Shown here in pieces: positions 50,773 to 59,626 of a stretch of DNA of 64,000 bases. This DNA comes from Leptospiraceae bacterium. Its GTDB lineage: Bacteria; Spirochaetota; Leptospiria; Turneriellales; Turneriellaceae. Where the stretch lies: NCBI GenBank assembly GCA_025055765.1, contig JANWWS010000046.1:62001-126000 (forward strand). The letters are read 5' to 3'. The notes below the pieces were generated by a model. That model was not told the origin of the DNA and searched no databases. It saw only the letters and a program-made list of their open reading frames with translations. Numbering within the stretch: position 1 is the stretch's first letter; each line of letters opens with the position of its first letter. Both the position numbers and the translations under genes were made by a program.

Positions 50773-51766
50773 GGGTTTTTCCTCGAGAAAAAAGTTTTTG
50801 CCAATACGACTTTCTTTGCACAAGACTTTCAAGGGCCAACTCGTCACGTAATACATCTTCTATAAAGCGTAGGATGTAGAAAAAAACCCTTGTGCGAGTT
50901 TCCTGGTGGGTGACCAGAACATGACGGGTAGAAATATTCTCACGAATTTCAAAAAGAAAGGCCCGTTTTTCTCTAGATGAAACTTTTCTTAAAATGTAAT
51001 GGAGATTTTCCGGTGAGACAGTTTTATCATTACTAGCCTGAATGAGACAAATAGGAGAGTGGATGTATTTTAGATAAGGTTTTATGCGTGGTAAATTTAA
51101 TTTTAAGGAATGTAAGGGGGCAATCGTATACGCCTCGGAATAGCCAATCCACGGCGAAATAAATTCTGAAGCTAGATTTGTCTTTTTCTTCGGTAGATAG
51201 TCAATAAGCTCCTTTACAATACCGGTAAAAAAAAGCCTCCAGTCTCGCAAAATAAAACGACCATTTAAAAAACCATTAAGCACTATGGGTGCAGAAATTA
51301 AAATGAGCCCGGTAACCGCCATCCGGTGAGCATAGTGTATGGCCAAGCGCAGACCTAAATTTCCCCCCATGGAAAAGCCAACTATAAAAAATTTCTTGTA
51401 TTTTGGCCGGTACTCCTCATAGAGAAGCTGCACGCAATCATACCAATGTTCGTAGCGCGTGTGTTTGAAATCCGCTATGGAGGTGCCATGCCCAGGTAAG
51501 AGAGGGGCAATTACGGTGTGGCCCTCAGCATGCAGCAATTGGCCGAGATCTCTAAGTGTGAAAGGAGAGTCTTCAAAGCCATGTATTAATAGAAAAGCAC
51601 TGTCAGTTTGACCCTGCCAAAAAAAAGGCTCTGCCCCTTTCATAATCTTATGAGGAGGAATCGGCCCACGGAAAGCAGTTCGATCTACTTTTTCAGGAAG
51701 GCCATAATGACCTACAAGGAAAACAAGAACAAGCAGGGCAAAAATAATGAAGATGTAAAGACTCAC
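50762..51766 (-). CDS. Membrane-anchored alpha/beta hydrolase (carboxylesterase/lipase-like)
   Basis: A 334-residue protein with an N-terminal anchor (LYIFIIFALLVLVFLVGHYG), then an alpha/beta-hydrolase fold: oxyanion region LLIHGFEDSPFTLRDLG, LLPGHGTS, nucleophile elbow GFSMGGN (Ser), acid in QASNDKTV and a His (TRHVL) near the end. It resembles carboxylesterases/monoacylglycerol lipases of the Est30 type. GTG 51766 overlaps the gatB stop (GTGA), implying coupling. Confidence 0.85.
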   Translation of the reverse strand: MSLYIFIIFALLVLVFLVGHYGLPEKVDRTAFRGPIPPHKIMKGAEPFFWQGQTDSAFLLIHGFEDSPFTLRDLGQLLHAEGHTVIAPLLPGHGTSIADFKHTRYEHWYDCVQLLYEEYRPKYKKFFIVGFSMGGNLGLRLAIHYAHRMAVTGLILISAPIVLNGFLNGRFILRDWRLFFTGIVKELIDYLPKKKTNLASEFISPWIGYSEAYTIAPLHSLKLNLPRIKPYLKYIHSPICLIQASNDKTVSPENLHYILRKVSSREKRAFLFEIRENISTRHVLVTHQETRTRVFFYILRFIEDVLRDELALESLVQRKSYWQKLFSRGKTHEF

Positions 51767-53196
51767 CCTTGTAGTTTTTTTAATAAAATTTCATTAGTTA
51801 AAACAGGATTTACCCTGCCTTTGCTTTTCTTCATGATCTCACCTTGCAGATGTTTTAAAGCCCTTTCTTTTCCAGATTTAAAATCTGCTACAGCTGACGG
51901 GTTTTCTAACAAAACTTCATCTATGATTTTGCCAATATATTCGGTATCTGAAATCTGGGCTAAATTTCTTTCTTGAATAATTTCTCGGGGATTTTTTTTC
52001 TCAGTCACCATGAGCTCGAAAACTGTTTTGCCAATTTTACCAGAAATATTGCCTTTTTCAATTTCTTGAATTAACTGCGCCAAATACTCAGGTGGAAATA
52101 AATCCCATACCGATAGATGTCCCTTTTGGGTAAGTGCTAACATTTCCACCATAACCCAGTTAGAAGCCTTTTTGGCAGGTGCCCCTGCTTTAACTACGGC
52201 TTCAAAATAATCCGCCACAGCTTTTTGCGCTGTGAGGACCTGCGCATCATATTCCGGTAAACTAAATTCTTTAATAAAACGCTCTTTTTTTTGTTCGGCT
52301 AATTCGGGAAGCTCTTGGCGCCAACTCTCAATTTCCTCTTCACTTAAAATGAGAGGCACAAGATCTGGGTCGGGAAAATAACGGTAATCATGAGCTTCTT
52401 CTTTTGTGCGCATGCCAATGGTTTTTCCTAATGTAGGATTAAAAAGCCTTGTCTCCTGAACTACACTCCCCCCACTTTCCAATATTTCTCTTTGCCTTTC
52501 TATTTCATACTCAATGGCTGCTTTAAGCGCTTTAAAAGAATTGAGATTTTTGATTTCTACCCGAGTTCCCAGCCGCACCTCCCCTTCCCGCCGCAGTGAG
52601 ACATTGGCATCCACTCTTAAAGAGCCCTTTTCCATATCACAGTCAGAAACCTCAATATATTCCATAATGCTCTTTAATTTTGTTAGATAGGCAACCGCCT
52701 CGTCAGGGCTGTCCATTTCTGGTTTTGAAACAATCTCAATTAACGGGGTCCCTGCCCGGTTAAAATCCACATAGCTTTCGGCAATAGCCGGATTTTCTGA
52801 ATGCAAAAGTTTTCCCGCATCCTCCTCTAGATGGATACGACTAATACCAATAACTTTGCGACCATTAGGAGTGTCGATTTCTATTTTTGCCCCCGTACAA
52901 AAGGGTTCAAAATACTGTGAGATCTGATATCCCTTTGGTAAGTCAGGGTAGAAATAATTTTTTCGGTCAAATCGGCTCTTAGGATTGATGGTTCCCGAAA
53001 GAGCAAGAGCCGCCTTTACCGCCTTGCGGACCGCCTCTTTATTGAGAACCGGAAGTGCGCCAGGCAATCCTAAACACACTGCCGTTGTTTGGCTATTTGG
53101 CTCCCCCCCAAAGCCACAAGAGGCGGTACTAAAGAGCTTGCTTTTTGTGTTTAGCTGTACATGGACCTCTAACCCAATGGTTGGCACATAGCCCAT
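51763..53196 (-). CDS. gatB: Asp-tRNA(Asn)/Glu-tRNA(Gln) amidotransferase subunit B
   Basis: A 477-residue GatB, which phosphorylates and amidates mis-charged tRNA within GatCAB. Its landmarks are TIGLEVHVQLNTKSKLFS at the start, FDRKNYFYPDLPKGYQISQY (about 79-98), HLEEDAGKLLH, FNRAGTPLIEIVSKPE and MEKGSLRVDANVSLR, plus the C-terminal YqeY-like helical domain. gatA and gatC are not nearby. ATG 53196 fits the family; the frame extends 22 codons upstream. First gene of a six-gene operon down to the hemerythrin. Confidence 0.96.
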   Translation of the reverse strand: MGYVPTIGLEVHVQLNTKSKLFSTASCGFGGEPNSQTTAVCLGLPGALPVLNKEAVRKAVKAALALSGTINPKSRFDRKNYFYPDLPKGYQISQYFEPFCTGAKIEIDTPNGRKVIGISRIHLEEDAGKLLHSENPAIAESYVDFNRAGTPLIEIVSKPEMDSPDEAVAYLTKLKSIMEYIEVSDCDMEKGSLRVDANVSLRREGEVRLGTRVEIKNLNSFKALKAAIEYEIERQREILESGGSVVQETRLFNPTLGKTIGMRTKEEAHDYRYFPDPDLVPLILSEEEIESWRQELPELAEQKKERFIKEFSLPEYDAQVLTAQKAVADYFEAVVKAGAPAKKASNWVMVEMLALTQKGHLSVWDLFPPEYLAQLIQEIEKGNISGKIGKTVFELMVTEKKNPREIIQERNLAQISDTEYIGKIIDEVLLENPSAVADFKSGKERALKHLQGEIMKKSKGRVNPVLTNEILLKKLQG

Positions 53197-53410
53197 ACGC
53201 CTGCCTAGTCCTAAGAAACCCCTTGTCAAGTGGTTCGCAACATAAGTGATCCCAAATCCCAAGCAGGAAATTAATCCAAAGCTTTATCTTTTATCATCTT
53301 CTTTATCTCTATCGCAAGCAAACTCGCATAACATTGGCTTCAAGTTATAACTCACGAAAAAACCTTGCATGGCTATTAGCCCGTGCGAACATGGTTTAGC
53401 TGAGGCAAAG

Positions 53411-54298
53411 ATGGCACAGACATTGGTAAATACAGTTGATGGTAGAATTTTTGTGTATTTTGAAAATCCTCCTAAAAAGGGGGATTGGATTTTCTTCTTA
53501 CATGGATATCCTGACTCGCATGAAACATTTAGTTACCAATATGATTACTTGAAAGGGAAGTATGGGCTTCTTGCTATTGATTTGCCGGGAGTCGGCCAAA
53601 GTGAGCCACCATCTAGTCGGGCGGGCTATCATATTGAAAATCTTCTGCCGCGTTTAAACCAAGTCATATCCGCCATAGCAGGTGAGGAAACCAAATTGCA
53701 TTTTGTGGGGCATGACTGGGGAGCTATGATTTTGTGGGTGTATATTTGCCATCCTCTTTTTAGTAAGAGGGTTAAGAGCTTTACGGCAATAAGCGGACCT
53801 CACCCAGCTATGGCTAGACAAAACCTCATTGACAAGTTGGGGTCGCTTGAGCCTACAAAAATGGCTGAGGCAATTCGACAGACTCTTATGTCGGGTTATA
53901 TCTTTTTCTTTCAAACCCCCTTTTTACCAGAATTTGTGTGGGAAGCTGCCCCGTCCTTTGTTTGGAAAAACACCCTAAGGCGAGGTGGTCTACCCTCCTA
54001 TGACCCCATGTACGAGCTACCCGAGGAGAAAATTAAAGCCCAGGCCATCCAGCCCATAAACCTCTATCGTGAGCTATTGCAAGGTATGCCGGTGGATTTA
54101 CCTCGTCGGATCGAACTTCCCGTACAGCTAATTATTCCAAACCATGATTTTGCTATTAGCCCGCAAATTTATGACAATGTCACGAACTTCGTGACCTACC
54201 TAACAGTACAAAGCCTTGAAGCCAATCATTGGGTTCACCGGGAAAGACCCGATGCCGTAAACCGCTTTTTAGAAAGCTTTATTGCAAAAAATAATTAG
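53411..54298 (+). CDS. Alpha/beta hydrolase, epoxide hydrolase-like
   Basis: A 295-residue hydrolase. The oxyanion motif is FFLHGYPDSHETF, and the nucleophile is the Asp in FVGHDWGAMI, so an Asp-nucleophile enzyme such as an epoxide hydrolase or haloacid/haloalkane-type hydrolase. The acid site NHDFAIS and the base His in ANHWVHRERPD are present. I prefer ATG 53411, which has GAGG five bases upstream, over ATG 53369. Single plus-strand gene between two minus-strand operons; its stop overlaps that of the DUF547 gene by four bases. Confidence 0.85.
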   Translation: MAQTLVNTVDGRIFVYFENPPKKGDWIFFLHGYPDSHETFSYQYDYLKGKYGLLAIDLPGVGQSEPPSSRAGYHIENLLPRLNQVISAIAGEETKLHFVGHDWGAMILWVYICHPLFSKRVKSFTAISGPHPAMARQNLIDKLGSLEPTKMAEAIRQTLMSGYIFFFQTPFLPEFVWEAAPSFVWKNTLRRGGLPSYDPMYELPEEKIKAQAIQPINLYRELLQGMPVDLPRRIELPVQLIIPNHDFAISPQIYDNVTNFVTYLTVQSLEANHWVHRERPDAVNRFLESFIAKNN

Positions 54299-55086
54299 TT
54301 TTTCTTGTGATCATTTAAAGACCAATTATACGGCAAGAATTCTATAGAAGCCGTGGGGGGGATTTTTTGCCCTGTGTGCTTTTCATAAAATTCTCTTAGG
54401 TTGCCAAAATCAGTTTCGTACCAGCGAAAGAGCTCTGAGAGATAGAGTTTATTTTGAGAACTGTTATAATGGGCATGCCGATTGTCTCGCAAATAGCGCC
54501 TTGCTGCCTTTTGAAATCGCTTTAGTAAATTCTGAGGTGTCCATGCCACCTCTTCTAGAATTGGGCATGACTGGGAGGCGCAATTTAAGGCAAAGTGCAC
54601 ATAGGGATTCTTAAATTCCTTTCGAATAATTTCATGTTCTAAGTAATTCAAACTAATTTTTTGTTTTCTAAAATAAAAAAGGTTTTCAAAAAAATTGCCT
54701 GCGGGAAAATTCTCCATGACGGAGACTATAGGATAATAAAGGACAACCTGGTATAGAACCACTGCATTATAGAGATTTATGTAAAGGCAAAGTCGCTCCT
54801 CGGCCGAAGCCAACGTAGAGATATCAATACTTTGAAAATAGTGAATCACCTCGCGAAGTCTATCTCGAAAAGTGTGCAGCTTAGCATAATCCACTTCTCC
54901 TTTTCTATTGATGGCTTTAAGAATGGCATTATAATGTTTGTAGTCAACGTGGCGCAACTTCCTTAAAATCCTCTCCTCTGCTATCCCGGGAATATCCCTG
55001 TGGGCAAAATCAGGCCATATAAAAAAGCTTAACAACATATAGGTAAAAGCATAATCCCTACCCTTCAAGGAAAAAGCAAAAATCAT
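54295..55086 (-). CDS. DUF547 domain protein, probably exported
   Basis: A protein of about 263 residues. After a hydrophobic leader (GRDYAFTYMLLSFFIWPDFAH) it shows the DUF547 signature: GEVDYAKLHTFRDRL, LCLYINLYNAVVLYQV, and the Cys/His core VHFALNCASQSCPILEEVAW (about 166-185). The family is of unknown function; the conserved Cys/Asn/His look like an active site. Last gene of the nuclease/lipoprotein operon, 27 bases after the endonuclease gene. Confidence 0.82.
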   Translation of the reverse strand: MIFAFSLKGRDYAFTYMLLSFFIWPDFAHRDIPGIAEERILRKLRHVDYKHYNAILKAINRKGEVDYAKLHTFRDRLREVIHYFQSIDISTLASAEERLCLYINLYNAVVLYQVVLYYPIVSVMENFPAGNFFENLFYFRKQKISLNYLEHEIIRKEFKNPYVHFALNCASQSCPILEEVAWTPQNLLKRFQKAARRYLRDNRHAHYNSSQNKLYLSELFRWYETDFGNLREFYEKHTGQKIPPTASIEFLPYNWSLNDHKKN

Positions 55087-55113
55087 ACCCAAAACCACGA
55101 AAGAAGTAGGTTT

Positions 55114-56229
55114 TTAAAAATCATCAATCTTATCTACCCATTCTGGGAAATCCACAAATGGATTTCTATTGCCTTGAATGCGGTAGATCCATTCATTGCG
55201 CAGTTTTTCTGCCGCCGAGACAGGATCTTGTTTATGCCATTGACGTAACACATTCTCAAGCCAAGTTTGGATGTTTGCTTTATCAAATTGATAGTTTGAT
55301 TTCCAACAACTATCTTCTTGGTAATAGCGGGTGGCCATGTAAAAATAATTACGAGCAATATCTCCTTTTACCTCGGGGGGTGGCTCCAACACCTTATTAG
55401 CAGAACAACCGGGGATAGAGTTAAAGAAGTAACCAGGCATAGCCGCGACATTGGGGCTACCAAATTTTGCCCCGCTGAATCTTGGAAAGTGAGAGTCCTC
55501 AGTTTGCACGATACCAAAAGCACAGGTTCCCCGTGTTTGGTTAATCGATTTTCGTGCAGGAATAACATGGTGTAGGTCCGTGAAGGCCCTATAGTCATAA
55601 TAATTGGTGTTCCCTGTGATCTCAGGCTTGCTTTGGCAATAACCCGAGGCACTGTTTGCCTCGAAAAAATCCTTGGGCCAACTATGCTCACGATTGTATA
55701 CCCCCTCCTGACCCCAAAGTGGTGTTGGGGCTGCTAAATTATCGGCTGTTCCTGGGTCCTGTTGGCCACCACTTGACACACTGAGAATTTGACTAGGCGT
55801 TGCATAGCAGCGGTAGTCGTACCAATCAAGCAACCGGTTAGGGGGGCAATTACTACCGCTGCTATGGGGGTTTACTCCTTTATAGGCAAAAACCACGTAG
55901 GCATCCCAGACATCAAAGCGCTCCGGTACTTGCTCTGAATAGTTCTCTAGCGAGATATACTCAACCGTAAAATGAAGGGGGTAGCTCCCTGAATTCTTTG
56001 TGTAAGGCAGCACGCGGTGGTCCTTAATTTTCTTTTGTAGCTCTGCTTTAAAAGCCTCACCAGAAAGGCAAATATTCACACCCTCATAGTAGTTACGATA
56101 AAGCCCCGTATGGAGCTGGCAGGCAGGATTCTGGATTTGGCCCATGACCTTGTAGCGCAGCTCACCCTCCTCCTGCTGGACACAGCCATAGAAGAGGAGT
56201 GCAACTATGGCCCCTATCCCCTTTCTCAT
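55114..56229 (-). CDS. EndA/NucM-family endonuclease I lipoprotein
   Basis: A 371-residue endonuclease I (beta-beta-alpha-metal) protein. Motifs: VYNREHSWPKDFF (about 178-190), TDLHHVIPARKSINQTRG (about 218-234, catalytic His and Mg2+ ligand), GDIARNYFYMATRYY and NEWIYRIQGNRNPFVDFPEWV near the end, where the family has its metal-binding Asn. The front is a lipoprotein signal with LFYGC (Cys16), so the enzyme is lipid-anchored outside the cytoplasm. Family members are Vibrio Vvn/Dns and E. coli EndA, secreted or periplasmic non-specific nucleases. A perfect AGGAGG lies just before ATG 56229. Confidence 0.93.
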   Translation of the reverse strand: MRKGIGAIVALLFYGCVQQEEGELRYKVMGQIQNPACQLHTGLYRNYYEGVNICLSGEAFKAELQKKIKDHRVLPYTKNSGSYPLHFTVEYISLENYSEQVPERFDVWDAYVVFAYKGVNPHSSGSNCPPNRLLDWYDYRCYATPSQILSVSSGGQQDPGTADNLAAPTPLWGQEGVYNREHSWPKDFFEANSASGYCQSKPEITGNTNYYDYRAFTDLHHVIPARKSINQTRGTCAFGIVQTEDSHFPRFSGAKFGSPNVAAMPGYFFNSIPGCSANKVLEPPPEVKGDIARNYFYMATRYYQEDSCWKSNYQFDKANIQTWLENVLRQWHKQDPVSAAEKLRNEWIYRIQGNRNPFVDFPEWVDKIDDF

Positions 56230-56237
56230 ACGTCCTC

Positions 56238-57233
56238 CTATGGCGGCTTTAAGGTTTCGATTTGATGCTTTTGGTCTAGAAGAAGCGTAAGTTCGCTATC
56301 AGGACCAGCGAAAGTGGGCACTATAACAGGTCCTCGCAGGCGAACATAGGCTCCTTCGGCAAGGTTGTAACTAAACATATTATCAATGTCAAAGCCAGAG
56401 AGGGTGCCAGCACCTAAATTATAACTAAGTTTAAAACGGTAGGCTATTTTACTACCCGTACAATTTTGGGCGTCCTGCCAGTTAAGAGCTCCTACACATA
56501 GGATTCCCCAATATGCCTGCTGGTGATCCGGCTGAAAGCGGTAGGGACCCGTAGTACAGGGTGTTTCTTTATAGGTTGGCGAGAGAGTCACAAATCCCGT
56601 GATCTGCCTCATGCGATAAAGATCCTGACCCCGAGAAAAAGGCCCCGCCTGCAGTTGATACCGCACCGGTTGGCGGTGTTGAAGCACCTGAGGATTAGAA
56701 AAATCCGTCGCAACAGGTACAAAATGAGTTGCATTGCCATACCTTCGCGCTTTGGTTACTGTAATTTGCAAGACATCTCCAAAAACAGCAAGGCCATGGT
56801 ATTGGGCGTTCGCAAAGTACTTCATGCTGCTGCTATTGGCCACATTGGTATCCGCTGGATGAAGCCCATAGGCCACAAGTATACCCCCGCTTTGATCTTG
56901 CAGAACAAAGGACCGAAGATAAATTTCCGGGGAGGGGGGATTACTACAAATATTATTATCTATGGTAAAGGCAAAATGGGAAGGGATAGTGACAATCCCG
57001 CTAATGGTAATGGGTGAGCTAAGCGTATGCTCGTTGTTGTCGGGCAAGGATTGGATGGCCGTAAGGAGGCTTGAGATACTTCCATCATGGCTTGTAATTC
57101 CCTCTTCATAAAGAGGATAAGATAGTTTTTGGGCTTCTTTTAGGATGTCCTCATTGCGAACATCATCATGTACGCCCGAGATACAGCGGGAGAGCCCCAA
57201 GAGGATTGAGCACAAAATCACTCTTATTTTCAT
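56238..57233 (-). CDS. Lipoprotein with OB-fold (DUF5689-like) domain
   Basis: A 331-residue lipoprotein (ILLGLSRC, Cys about 17; Arg at -1). The mature part resembles the OB-fold region often fused to extracellular nucleases: ITISGIVTIPSHFAFTID (about 77-94), YLRSFVLQDQSGGILVAYG (about 105-123), FGDVLQITVTKARRYGN, then a second strand set with TGFVTLSP and AYVRLRGPVIVP. It probably binds nucleic acid or a partner protein. Its ATG overlaps the stop of the PLD-LTD gene (ATGA), and the endonuclease begins eight bases after its stop. Confidence 0.72.
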   Translation of the reverse strand: MKIRVILCSILLGLSRCISGVHDDVRNEDILKEAQKLSYPLYEEGITSHDGSISSLLTAIQSLPDNNEHTLSSPITISGIVTIPSHFAFTIDNNICSNPPSPEIYLRSFVLQDQSGGILVAYGLHPADTNVANSSSMKYFANAQYHGLAVFGDVLQITVTKARRYGNATHFVPVATDFSNPQVLQHRQPVRYQLQAGPFSRGQDLYRMRQITGFVTLSPTYKETPCTTGPYRFQPDHQQAYWGILCVGALNWQDAQNCTGSKIAYRFKLSYNLGAGTLSGFDIDNMFSYNLAEGAYVRLRGPVIVPTFAGPDSELTLLLDQKHQIETLKPP

Positions 57234-59626
57234 GGCAGTGCTAGCCAGCGAGAATTCATCTTACCGGGTGTGGCCACCGTATATTCCTGGTACTCTGGTT
57301 TTATGTAAGCTCGCTTGTCCTCACTAAAACCATCAGCGGGGTTACGGGTCGAATGATCCCAACTTTGCGGATCACTTCCAGGACCAAAGGGGATCTTACG
57401 CTCCATAGAAACGAAGTATTGCCTATCCGATGCCACAATGTCACATACACGATTAATGGATTGGGTTTCATCGTTTGCCAAATTACTATTAGCCAGAGGA
57501 AAAATATCCCCCATGGTAGGGATATCTGGAAAAATAGCTCCCACAGCATTTCTTGTGCTATCACTTGTCATTGCTGAACCATGAAAACCTCCTTTGAAGT
57601 AACCCACATCACTGTGACTGATGGGTGCGCCCGCGCCATGGCGGTTTTTACCAGCAATATCGATTAGGTTACCCCTTGAATCTCTTAGTTCAATCCAAAG
57701 TGAGGTGCGGTGCGGGTACCCTGCCTCATTTCCCTGATGCATGTGGTAGGGGTTGAAATAACCCGAACCGGGAAAACGATCAACTTCCGGAACCCATGCT
57801 GGGCGGCATTTACCTCCTGGATTTTGAAACTCAGGCCAGTGGAAATCTGGAAAACTCCCAGCACGCCCAGTATTGCTGGTGCGGCGATCGAACAACGTAA
57901 AAAAATTCGAAAGACCGTTAAAGGGATTATAGGCAACTAGTTTTTTAGTGAGATCCCCCACCGCAGGATCAAAAAGGTCTTGCGATGGGAAGCGGTAGGC
58001 ATCAGCTTGTATGTCTTGGCGCTGATCTGTCTGCCAGGCCACAAGAAATCCTTTGGGTGGAATCACCGTCCCACCAGGAAACCCCAAAACCCCTCTCTTG
58101 CGCAAAGATTCCCAAAAGGGCCAGCCAGAATGGTACACCCCCGGATCTGTGTAATTTTCAATAACAGGAAAATAGATAGTCCAATAAGAGACATCCACAG
58201 GATAATCTTGGGGATTATAAAGTTCTATAAATTCATTAGCATCATAAGCATAGTATTTGCCATTTAAGTTACGCATAGATCCAGCATAATTTACTTCCGA
58301 TATAATAATTTGCTGGTAAGGAGAGCCTGGGCATTCTCCGCTGGCAAGGGGGCTGTCCTGACGGTTGCGGCAAAAACCCCTTCTGTCACGGTTCAAAGGT
58401 ACGGCATCTTTATAAATGTGCCGCCAAAATTCCATGTAGCGCTCCACAATAGCTGGAGAATGGATGACGATTAAATTTTCGTCATTGTTGTTGTTCGCAT
58501 TCGGGGACCAGTTAAAACTACCTAGAAGGAGCTTTGCCTGGGGCGTACCCACATCCACCGCAATGGTCTTGGCATGCAGTCGCCCACCCCCTGCCTGCCA
58601 GTCTCCAATGTAATTATTGTTTTCATTGCCATCAATGCGAAAGTCAATGGGCGCATGGCAGCGGGTATTGGTTGCGTTGGGCACATCCCAAGTTGCCGTG
58701 AAGGGGTTTTTATCAGTTCCAGGAGTCTGAAACCCATAAGGATGTCCACAAGCTCCCGCCATGCGGTAGATTTCAACATATTGATTATGGGTTAGCTGAG
58801 AGCGATCCATAATCCCACGCACATGGCGCTTGCCCCCATCAAGCTGGTTTAGCCTTGTAAATTGCTGGTGTTTTTCGATTAAGAGCCGACCAAGAGCATC
58901 ATGAGTAAAGGCAAAGATGGCAAAATAAATATTCTCTCTCGCTTCCGCTACGGCCTGTAAAAAACGGCTCATGGCATCTTCATGGGGAGAAAAATAAGCC
59001 TCTACCTTCACTCCCCCCACATCAAACACATTATTATAATCAACCCGTTCTTTGGCATGGCCAAAGCGCCCTGACATCATTAGCTGATGGTCATTAATAA
59101 AGTCTTCCGCTAGTTCTCTCGATTCAATTATGACCCAAGCATTATAATTTCGGTCAATTTCACTGTCTGTAATATTTCCCGTACCTGTCATGACATAACG
59201 GCGATCCACCACCATGAACTTATTATGCTGGATTGACTGGGAATTTCCTGAGATGAGTTTCGCATTGGGGTAGCGCCGCATGAGATCCTCAAACCGCAAA
59301 TACCCCTCGCCACCACTCATGTATGTACCAAAATCCCCCGCAAGTTGTACGTCAAGACCACGCCGTACCGCCCGCAGCACCGCATCAATAATGACCTTGC
59401 GGGAAAAACCATACATGGCCCAATAAACCTCTTTGCGAGCCTCATCTATAAGTTGCGCCGTTCTTACATCAAACTCGGGCTTACGATGCCGCTCTGGCTG
59501 CGTTCCTGGGTAATTAAAATAAATCTCAAGCAAACGCCCGTTGGGGAACTCTTTTTTTTGTTCAGGAACTTTCGAACAACTAAATACAAGCAAGAAAAAG
59601 AGAATTAAGTTTAGCTTTTTTACCAT
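57230..59626 (-). CDS. Phospholipase D-family nuclease lipoprotein with lamin-tail domain
   Basis: A 798-residue lipoprotein (FFLLVFSC, Cys17). Two intact HKD motifs form one active site: H134-N-K136...D141 in QHNKFMVVDRRYVMTGTGN and H351-A-K353...D358 in LHAKTIAVDVG, followed by LLGSFNWSPNA. This double-HKD unit hydrolyses phosphodiesters in DNA (Nuc-type) or phospholipids. From about residue 438 a lamin-tail domain follows (IIISEVNYAGS, ANEFIELYNPQDYPVDVSYWTI), interrupted by a long insert and closing with LWIELRDSRGNLIDIAGK. Lamin-tail domains in bacteria often accompany secreted nucleases. Its start overlaps the previous gene by seven bases. Confidence 0.92.
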   Translation of the reverse strand: MVKKLNLILFFLLVFSCSKVPEQKKEFPNGRLLEIYFNYPGTQPERHRKPEFDVRTAQLIDEARKEVYWAMYGFSRKVIIDAVLRAVRRGLDVQLAGDFGTYMSGGEGYLRFEDLMRRYPNAKLISGNSQSIQHNKFMVVDRRYVMTGTGNITDSEIDRNYNAWVIIESRELAEDFINDHQLMMSGRFGHAKERVDYNNVFDVGGVKVEAYFSPHEDAMSRFLQAVAEARENIYFAIFAFTHDALGRLLIEKHQQFTRLNQLDGGKRHVRGIMDRSQLTHNQYVEIYRMAGACGHPYGFQTPGTDKNPFTATWDVPNATNTRCHAPIDFRIDGNENNNYIGDWQAGGGRLHAKTIAVDVGTPQAKLLLGSFNWSPNANNNNDENLIVIHSPAIVERYMEFWRHIYKDAVPLNRDRRGFCRNRQDSPLASGECPGSPYQQIIISEVNYAGSMRNLNGKYYAYDANEFIELYNPQDYPVDVSYWTIYFPVIENYTDPGVYHSGWPFWESLRKRGVLGFPGGTVIPPKGFLVAWQTDQRQDIQADAYRFPSQDLFDPAVGDLTKKLVAYNPFNGLSNFFTLFDRRTSNTGRAGSFPDFHWPEFQNPGGKCRPAWVPEVDRFPGSGYFNPYHMHQGNEAGYPHRTSLWIELRDSRGNLIDIAGKNRHGAGAPISHSDVGYFKGGFHGSAMTSDSTRNAVGAIFPDIPTMGDIFPLANSNLANDETQSINRVCDIVASDRQYFVSMERKIPFGPGSDPQSWDHSTRNPADGFSEDKRAYIKPEYQEYTVATPGKMNSRWLALP

